Shown here in pieces: positions 59,382 through 64,000 of a stretch of 64,000 bases of DNA (within the stretch, counting starts at the first letter, position 1; every line of letters starts with the position of its first letter). This stretch comes from Pantoea vagans (GTDB lineage Bacteria > Pseudomonadota > Gammaproteobacteria > Enterobacterales > Enterobacteriaceae), in NCBI RefSeq assembly GCF_001506165.1, contig NZ_CP011427.1, forward strand, positions 930,001 to 994,000. Reading direction: 5' to 3'. A program made the position numbers and the translations under genes. Below the pieces are notes generated by a model, which had not been told where the DNA came from, ran no database searches, and saw only the letters and a list, made by a program, of their open reading frames with translations.

Positions 59382-59813
59382 ATGAAACTCTTTCACACAC
59401 TCATCACTTTAGCCGCCTTGCTGGTGGGCGGCGCAGTCTGGGCCGAAAAAGGTGTCAATCTCAATCAGTCACCGGAAGTGACCGCCACGCAGCAGGGCAC
59501 TATTCATCAGCCCAAAGAGCAGAGTCGCAAGCCGCTTAACTACGTGAATCAGCCGCCGGTGATCCCGCATAGCGTAGACGGCTATCAGGTGACGAAAAAC
59601 GTCAACCGCTGCCTGCAGTGCCACGGCACGCAAAGCTATCTCACCACTGGCGCGCCGCGCGTCAGTCCTACGCACTTTACCGATCGCGACGGCCTGGTGA
59701 GTAGCACCGTATCGCCACGGCGTTACTTCTGTTTGCAGTGCCACGTGCCGCAAACCGATGCCAAACCGGTGGTGGAAAATACCTTTAAACCGGCCAGTGG
59801 TTTTGGGCAATGA
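59382..59813 (+). CDS. napB: NapB, diheme cytochrome c subunit of periplasmic nitrate reductase
   Basis: A 143-residue periplasmic protein (E. coli 149). The signal peptide is 1-21 (LITLAALLVGGAVWA). Two heme-binding motifs, CLQCH at 77-81 and CLQCH at 117-121, carry the c-type hemes that pass electrons from NapC to NapA. Its ending overlaps or closely adjoins the napC start. Confidence 0.97.
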   Translation: MKLFHTLITLAALLVGGAVWAEKGVNLNQSPEVTATQQGTIHQPKEQSRKPLNYVNQPPVIPHSVDGYQVTKNVNRCLQCHGTQSYLTTGAPRVSPTHFTDRDGLVSSTVSPRRYFCLQCHVPQTDAKPVVENTFKPASGFGQ

Positions 59814-59821
59814 GGTTGAAC

Positions 59822-60406
59822 ATGAAAGAGAGATTACTGCGCATCTGGCGCTGGTGGCGACGCCCCAGCCGTCTGGCGCTGGGCACACTGCTGATTTTGG
59901 GCTTTGCCGGCGGCATCATTTTCTGGGGTGGATTTAACACCGCGATGGAGATGACTAACCGCGAGCAGTTCTGTATTGGCTGCCATGAAATGCGCAATAA
60001 CGTGTATCAGGAATATATGCAGACGGTGCATTACAACAACCGCAGCGGCGTGCGTGCCACCTGCCCGGATTGCCATGTGCCACACGAGTGGGGCCCGAAA
60101 ATGCTGCGCAAATTGCAGGCCAGCAAAGAGGTCTACGCGAAGATTTTTGGCCTGATCGATACGCCACAAAAGTTTGAAGAGACGCGCATCGAACTTGCGC
60201 AGAACGAATGGCGCAGGATGAAGAACAACAATTCGCAGGAGTGTCGCAACTGTCACAATTTCGATTACATGGATTTCACCGCACAGAAAACCGTGGCGGC
60301 CAAAATGCACAGCAAAGCGGTGCAGGATGGGCAAACCTGTATCGATTGTCACAAGGGTATCGCGCACCATTTGCCGGATATGAAAGAGCAGCCGAACGGA
60401 TTTTAA
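59822..60406 (+). CDS. napC: NapC, tetraheme cytochrome c quinol dehydrogenase
   Basis: A 194-residue NapC/NirT protein. One N-terminal membrane anchor (about 17-39, [23 protein letters not shown]) is followed by four heme sites: CIGCH (51-55), CPDCH (81-85), CRNCH and CIDCH. It oxidises membrane menaquinol or ubiquinol and feeds NapB. I chose ATG 59822 with GAGG 7 bases upstream; the ATG at 59810 overlaps the napB stop and would add four residues. It ends the operon; napF, napG and napH are not here. Confidence 0.96.
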   Translation: MKERLLRIWRWWRRPSRLALGTLLILGFAGGIIFWGGFNTAMEMTNREQFCIGCHEMRNNVYQEYMQTVHYNNRSGVRATCPDCHVPHEWGPKMLRKLQASKEVYAKIFGLIDTPQKFEETRIELAQNEWRRMKNNNSQECRNCHNFDYMDFTAQKTVAAKMHSKAVQDGQTCIDCHKGIAHHLPDMKEQPNGF

Positions 60407-60414
60407 TTTTCACA

Positions 60415-60476
60415 TCGCGCTGAAAGTCGCGCCGCTACCGGTCTCTGCACCATGTTGTAGCGGCGCAATCTATTGC
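60415..60476. repeat. Dispersed palindromic repeat, family 2 (two units, back-to-back)
   Basis: GCGCTGAAAGTCGCGCCGCTAC and, after about 18 bases, GTAGCGGCGCAATCTATTGC. The two units are turned outward relative to those at 20333. It lies directly after napC. Confidence 0.78.
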
Positions 60477-60560
60477 ACATCATCCGCACAAATTCAGATA
60501 GTTTTCCCCACCGCTTGCGCCTATTATCTCTGGCTCCCTCAGATAAGCAGTGGAGCGGCC

Positions 60561-61139
60561 ATGTCGTTAAAGATCAACATCATCAAAGACAAGTTGCTGT
60601 CAGATAATTACTTTATCCTGCGCAACTTCACCTACGAACTGACGCGCAGCAACGGCGAAGTGGTGCGTCATAAGCGCGAAGTCTATGACCGTGGCAACGG
60701 CGCCACCATCCTGCTCTACAACCGCGATAAAAACACCGTGCTACTAATTCGTCAGTTCCGCATTGCCACCTACGTCAATGGCAATCCCACGGGCGAACTG
60801 ATTGAAAGCTGCGCCGGGCTGCTTGACGATGACACGCCAGAAGATTGCATCCGTAAGGAGGCGATTGAAGAGACGGGTTATGAAATTGGTAAAGTGGAAA
60901 AGCTGTTCGAAGCCTATATGTCGCCAGGTGGCGTGACGGAGATTGTCCACTTCTTTGCGGCCGAGTACAGCGATGCGATGCGCACCCATGAAGGCGGTGG
61001 CGTCGAGGATGAGGAGATTACCGTACTGGAATTACCGTTCCCGCAGGCGCTGGCGATGGTGAAAGAGGGCCGTATCCAGGACGGAAAAGCAATCATGCTG
61101 TTGCAGCATGCGCAAATTGCGGGTTGGTTGAAAGCGTAA
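60561..61139 (+). CDS. nudK: GDP-mannose pyrophosphatase NudK
   Basis: A 192-residue Nudix hydrolase (E. coli NudK 191). It opens [27 protein letters not shown] and carries [10 protein letters not shown] and SCAGLLDD before the Nudix region at 86-108. Catalytic glutamates E100, E103 and E104 are in [10 protein letters not shown]. Where the Nudix consensus has its first glutamate, this protein has T92. The enzyme cleaves GDP-mannose to GMP and mannose-1-phosphate. [18 protein letters not shown] is typical of the subfamily. Location fits E. coli, where nudK is near narQ. Confidence 0.93.
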   Translation: MSLKINIIKDKLLSDNYFILRNFTYELTRSNGEVVRHKREVYDRGNGATILLYNRDKNTVLLIRQFRIATYVNGNPTGELIESCAGLLDDDTPEDCIRKEAIEETGYEIGKVEKLFEAYMSPGGVTEIVHFFAAEYSDAMRTHEGGGVEDEEITVLELPFPQALAMVKEGRIQDGKAIMLLQHAQIAGWLKA

Positions 61140-61202
61140 AGGGTGCGGTGATTGACCTGATCAGTATAAATGCCGTCAATACCCGGGTGCGGTGATTAAC
61201 CA

Positions 61203-61257
61203 GGTCGGCATAAATGCCGACCCTACGGACGCTGTAGTGTGCGCATTTATGCGCACC
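61203..61257. repeat. Dispersed palindromic repeat, family 1 (two-armed copy)
   Basis: GGTCGGCATAAATGCCGACC followed by CTAC, then GTGTGCGCATTTATGCGCACC. A diverged third unit precedes it (about 61147-61185, GGTGATTGACCTGATCAGTATAAATGCC), and GGGTGCGGTGATT occurs twice, suggesting a small local duplication. It abuts the stop of the ribokinase-like gene. Confidence 0.75.
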
Positions 61258-61258
61258 G

Positions 61259-62224
61259 TTACACGCAAACGGCTAACGGTTCTGGCACACACTCCGGATG
61301 TGCCTGCATACGCGCCAACGCTTCGGCGTAAGAAGGCATTGAATTCGCCGCTCCTGAACGCTCCACACACAGTGAAGCATAGGCAGAAGCAAACAGCGCC
61401 GCCTGCGGTAGCTCATCACCGGACGCCAGCCGTGCCGCCAGTGCGCCGTTGAACGCATCGCCCGCGCCGGTGGTATCCAGCGGCTGTGCCGGGAACAGCG
61501 GAATGCGCAGCGGCGCTTGCTCTGCGTTGGAAAGCAGTGCGCCGGCCATACCCAATGTAATAATCACCTGACGTGCGCCTTTACGATGCAGCACCTCAGC
61601 GGCTTGCTGCGCGCTGGCGAAATCGGTGACTTTCACTCCGGTGATTTGCATCGCTTCGGTGCTGTTTGGCGTCAGCAAATCCACTTTCGCCAGCAATGAG
61701 TCACTCACTTTTTGCCATGGCGCAGGGTTTAAAATCACAAAGGTGCCACCTGCCCGCGCATTATCGATCATGCGCTGGATGGCGCTGAGGTTGTTCTCCA
61801 ACTGCACCAGCAGAATATCAGCGGCGGCAACGGTGGGCTGGCAGCGTGATACTTCAGCGGCACTCACCGTGGTGTTAGCGCCGGGATAAACCGAAATCAT
61901 GTTCTCGGCATCATCACCCGCCACGTAAATCAGGGCGTTACCGGTCGGTTTCTCTTTGCAGGTAAACAGCGTAATGGCATCAAAGCCGGTTTTTTCTAAG
62001 TGACGACGCGCAAAGGTGCCGAAATCATCGTTCCCCACTTTGCCGATGTAGTGCACGCGCGCCCCGGCGCGCAGGGCAGCAGTGGCTTGGTTTGCGCCTT
62101 TACCGCCGGGTCCCATCATACTCTGGTGAGCCGTCAAGGATTCACCCGGCATCGGGAAACGGTTCATCACCGCGACAACGTCGAGGTTGAATGAGCCAAA
62201 CACACACACTTTTCCTTTCATCAT
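61259..62224 (-). CDS. Ribokinase-like PfkB-family sugar kinase
   Basis: A 321-residue PfkB kinase. The sugar-binding opening is VCVFGSFNLDVVAVMNRFPMPGESL with GPGGKGANQATAALRAG (about 39-55). The catalytic base is D256 in DTTGAGDAFNGAL. It most resembles ribokinase. It is coupled to the ROK kinase gene before it through ATGATG. Two different sugar kinases in one operon suggest that the pathway phosphorylates two related sugars, or that one acts on a sugar product. The exact substrate cannot be read from sequence. Confidence 0.88.
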   Translation of the reverse strand: MMKGKVCVFGSFNLDVVAVMNRFPMPGESLTAHQSMMGPGGKGANQATAALRAGARVHYIGKVGNDDFGTFARRHLEKTGFDAITLFTCKEKPTGNALIYVAGDDAENMISVYPGANTTVSAAEVSRCQPTVAAADILLVQLENNLSAIQRMIDNARAGGTFVILNPAPWQKVSDSLLAKVDLLTPNSTEAMQITGVKVTDFASAQQAAEVLHRKGARQVIITLGMAGALLSNAEQAPLRIPLFPAQPLDTTGAGDAFNGALAARLASGDELPQAALFASAYASLCVERSGAANSMPSYAEALARMQAHPECVPEPLAVCV

Positions 62225-63114
62225 GCACTCCTGAACAGGCGTTCTGCGGCCAGACAGGCGCCGCGACAGCCGGTGTGATCGGTGGATTGACTGAACACAA
62301 TCTTCAAATTATCACGCGTGGCAGGCGGACGCAGATGCTGCTGAACCTGGCTGCGCAGCTGCGCCAACGGGAAGTCCGCCATCGCCAACACGCCGCCGCC
62401 CAAAATCAAGTATTCCGGATCGAGAATGTTCATCTCGGTGGCAATCAGCTGCGCCAGTCGGTAAACGAACGCTTGCAGCTCTGGATGATCGCCGTGCTGG
62501 GTAAACAGCGCGGACATATCGGTTTGTGGCACGTTGGCCTTCGCCCATTGGCTCAGCCAGTGGCCTGACGTCAACGTCTCTGCACAACCCCGGTTGCCGC
62601 ACGGGCAGGGGAGATCGTTACCGGCGATAGGTACGTGTCCCAGCTCACCCGCGCCGCCGTGCTGACCATGGTAAAACTGGCCGTTGATCCACAGGCTGTT
62701 GCCCATGCCGGTGCCAGGATAGAGGCCGACGGCGATATCCGGTAACTGCTCCAGCTGCATCAAATCCCACATCATCAGATGATTGACGTCTTTATCCATC
62801 GCCACCGGCACGCCAAGGCGTTCAGTGAGGATGGCGGCAACTGGCTGGTGATCCAGCGCCTGAATAAAGGGCAACGAGATCACCTGCTGACGGTCGCGGC
62901 TGAGAATGCCCGGCAAGCCCAGCATCACGCCGCTCACTGGTTGTTGCTCTAATGTCTCGCCGATTAACTGCCCGAGTGCCGACAGGGCATCGGGTTGCTG
63001 CGCCCAGCTGGCCGTCGGCACTTTGCGGAAGCTGGACCATTCGCGTCCCTCTTCCATCAGTTGCAGACGTGTGCCGGTGCCGCCAATGTCGATACCGAGC
63101 CAGCGTTTTTTCAT
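62221..63114 (-). CDS. ROK-family sugar kinase (AlsK-like)
   Basis: A 297-residue ROK kinase. The ATP/phosphate motif is LGIDIGGTGTRLQLME (6-21), the catalytic aspartate is in MDKDVNHLMMWD, and HGGAGELGHVPI leads into the zinc motif CPCGNRGCAE. It resembles D-allose kinase AlsK. The neighbouring AlsE-like epimerase supports a D-allose or related pathway: allose to allose-6-P, allulose-6-P, fructose-6-P. It overlaps the epimerase gene by ATGA. The isomerase for allose-6-P is not in the window. Confidence 0.88.
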   Translation of the reverse strand: MKKRWLGIDIGGTGTRLQLMEEGREWSSFRKVPTASWAQQPDALSALGQLIGETLEQQPVSGVMLGLPGILSRDRQQVISLPFIQALDHQPVAAILTERLGVPVAMDKDVNHLMMWDLMQLEQLPDIAVGLYPGTGMGNSLWINGQFYHGQHGGAGELGHVPIAGNDLPCPCGNRGCAETLTSGHWLSQWAKANVPQTDMSALFTQHGDHPELQAFVYRLAQLIATEMNILDPEYLILGGGVLAMADFPLAQLRSQVQQHLRPPATRDNLKIVFSQSTDHTGCRGACLAAERLFRSA

Positions 63115-63806
63115 GCGGACACCTTGTTCAGGCCCTGCGCTTCATCAATGCTGTCGCGCATCATGTCCCAGGCGGTGGCCAGATCGTTGTGAATATTGAA
63201 CAGACCAGAGGTGCCGACAATCAGCACTTCCGCGCCCGCACCCACCAGGGTGTTATAAGTGCGGGTGTTACAGGAGCCGTCGATCTCGATCAGATATTGG
63301 TGGCCGTGCTGCTGCTTCAGAGCTTTCAGCTCCTGCACTTTCGCCACCATCTCCGGGATGAACGGCTGGCCTGCATAGCCAGGATCAACGGTCATCACGG
63401 TGATCTTATCCAGCAGGTGAATGTAGTGGTGGATAAACGACACCGGGGTCGCCGGGTTCAGCACCACACCCACTTTCTTGCCGAAACTGCGAATCAGGTT
63501 AATCACGCGGAACGCATCACGGTTGATGGTTTCGGCGTGCGGGCAGATGTAGTCTGCGCCGGCTTTGGCAATCACTTCGATGAAATCAGTCGGGTGTTCC
63601 ACCATCAGATGGACATCCAGCGCCACTTTGGTGTGTGGACGAATCTGTTCAATAAAGAACGGCGACAGCGTGATGTTCTTAACGTAATGACCGTCCATGA
63701 TGTCGATGTGAAGGAAGTCCGCGCGGGAGTCCAGCACTTCTAACTGGTGCTTGATCTCCATCAGATTCATACACATCAACGACGGGGAGACTTGAATACG
63801 CATCAT
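63111..63806 (-). CDS. D-allulose-6-phosphate 3-epimerase (AlsE-like)
   Basis: A 231-residue TIM-barrel epimerase of the ribulose-phosphate 3-epimerase family, closest to AlsE in my reading. Key parts are QVSPSLMCMNLMEI, ADFLHIDIMDGHYVKNITLSPFFIEQI (metal His and Asp), VALDVHLMVEHPTDF, ITVMTVDPGYAGQPFIPEM (second Asp) and IDGSCN with VGTSGLFN at the phosphate site. It converts allulose-6-P to fructose-6-P. AAGGAAGT precedes the ATG, which overlaps the permease stop. Confidence 0.9.
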   Translation of the reverse strand: MMRIQVSPSLMCMNLMEIKHQLEVLDSRADFLHIDIMDGHYVKNITLSPFFIEQIRPHTKVALDVHLMVEHPTDFIEVIAKAGADYICPHAETINRDAFRVINLIRSFGKKVGVVLNPATPVSFIHHYIHLLDKITVMTVDPGYAGQPFIPEMVAKVQELKALKQQHGHQYLIEIDGSCNTRTYNTLVGAGAEVLIVGTSGLFNIHNDLATAWDMMRDSIDEAQGLNKVSA

Positions 63807-64000
63807 ACTTCCTTCTTTTCGGTCAAAGGGTTAAGGGCCGCGGCTAACTTGCTGAGCTTTACGGCGCGATGTTCATTAAAACGAGCTTTAAATTGTTTGA
63901 AGGCCAGCACCACAATCAGCACTGCACCCCACATCGCCAGGCTGACATGCTGGCTGATGTTCATCAGGTTGAATCCAGTGGAGAGCACTTGCAGCGCAAT
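63803..64000 (-). CDS. Sugar ABC transporter permease, C-terminal fragment (partial)
   Basis: Sixty-five codons open to the right edge of the window. The visible part has a last membrane helix (LAMWGAVLIVVLAFKQF) after IALQVLSTGFNLMNISQHVS, which is typical of RbsC/AlsC-type permeases, and a basic tail. It is coupled by ATGA to the epimerase gene, so transporter, epimerase and two kinases form one leftward operon. The substrate is probably allose or a similar pentose/hexose. Confidence 0.85.
   Translation of the reverse strand: MALQVLSTGFNLMNISQHVSLAMWGAVLIVVLAFKQFKARFNEHRAVKLSKLAAALNPLTEKKEV

Overview
The window is chromosomal DNA of a gamma-proteobacterium of the order Enterobacterales, most likely an Erwiniaceae member (Pantoea/Erwinia-like). 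This is judged from protein resemblance and gene order, not from a database search. The backbone follows the E. coli order around 55-57 min closely: xseA-guaB-guaA ... yfgG ... ppx-ppk ... purN-purM-upp-uraA-hda-yfgD-bepA ... perM-bcp-gcvR-dapA-bamC-purC-ypfJ-tmcA-ypfH-ypfN-dapE-yffB-ypfM-acrD-narQ ... nudK. Base composition looks moderately GC-rich and even, except for an AT-rich intergenic stretch near 27.5-27.8 kb. I see no rRNA, tRNA, CRISPR array, prophage or intact insertion sequence.

Layout. 1-2060: the 3' end of a PQQ glucose dehydrogenase gene, a KGG-repeat stress protein, and a protealysin-like metalloprotease coupled to its emfourin-type inhibitor. 2108-6770: xseA and the guaBA operon. 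6822-11299: an accessory stretch with a HigBA-type toxin-antitoxin pair, a DUF3750 protein, a DUF2158 protein, a small HTH regulator with a palindromic operator, mgtE and yfgG. 11450-20317: tehB, ppx, ppk and a second phosphate-type ABC transporter (pstC-pstA-pstB, without pstS or phoU) inserted between ppk and purN. 20449-27332: purine and pyrimidine salvage genes, hda (CTG start), an ArsC-family gene and bepA.

27950-36614 is an accessory block between bepA and perM. It holds two tandem DsrE-family paralogues and a LacI-regulated operon made of a binding-protein ABC transporter followed by a GpdQ-like metallophosphodiesterase. A dCache-GGDEF diguanylate cyclase ends the block. I infer that the operon imports and cleaves a phosphodiester; it is the best candidate here for a poorly described system. 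36821-51563 returns to conserved housekeeping genes, including the 20-residue YpfM and the efflux pump acrD.

51759-60406 gathers nitrate respiration: narP and narQ side by side, then a reduced periplasmic nitrate reductase operon napDABC without napF, napG or napH, with ansP and a BhsA-like gene between. nudK follows, and the window ends in a leftward operon for an allose/ribose-like sugar: a permease (cut by the window edge), an AlsE-like epimerase, a ROK sugar kinase and a PfkB sugar kinase.

Three families of short dispersed repeats lie between genes. One is a GTAGGGTGCGCATTTATGCGCACC-type palindrome, one a GTAGCGGCGCGA...TCGCGCCGCTAC palindrome, and one a ~100-bp element seen downstream of upp and just upstream of the purC promoter. 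PurR-type boxes precede guaB, purM and purC.
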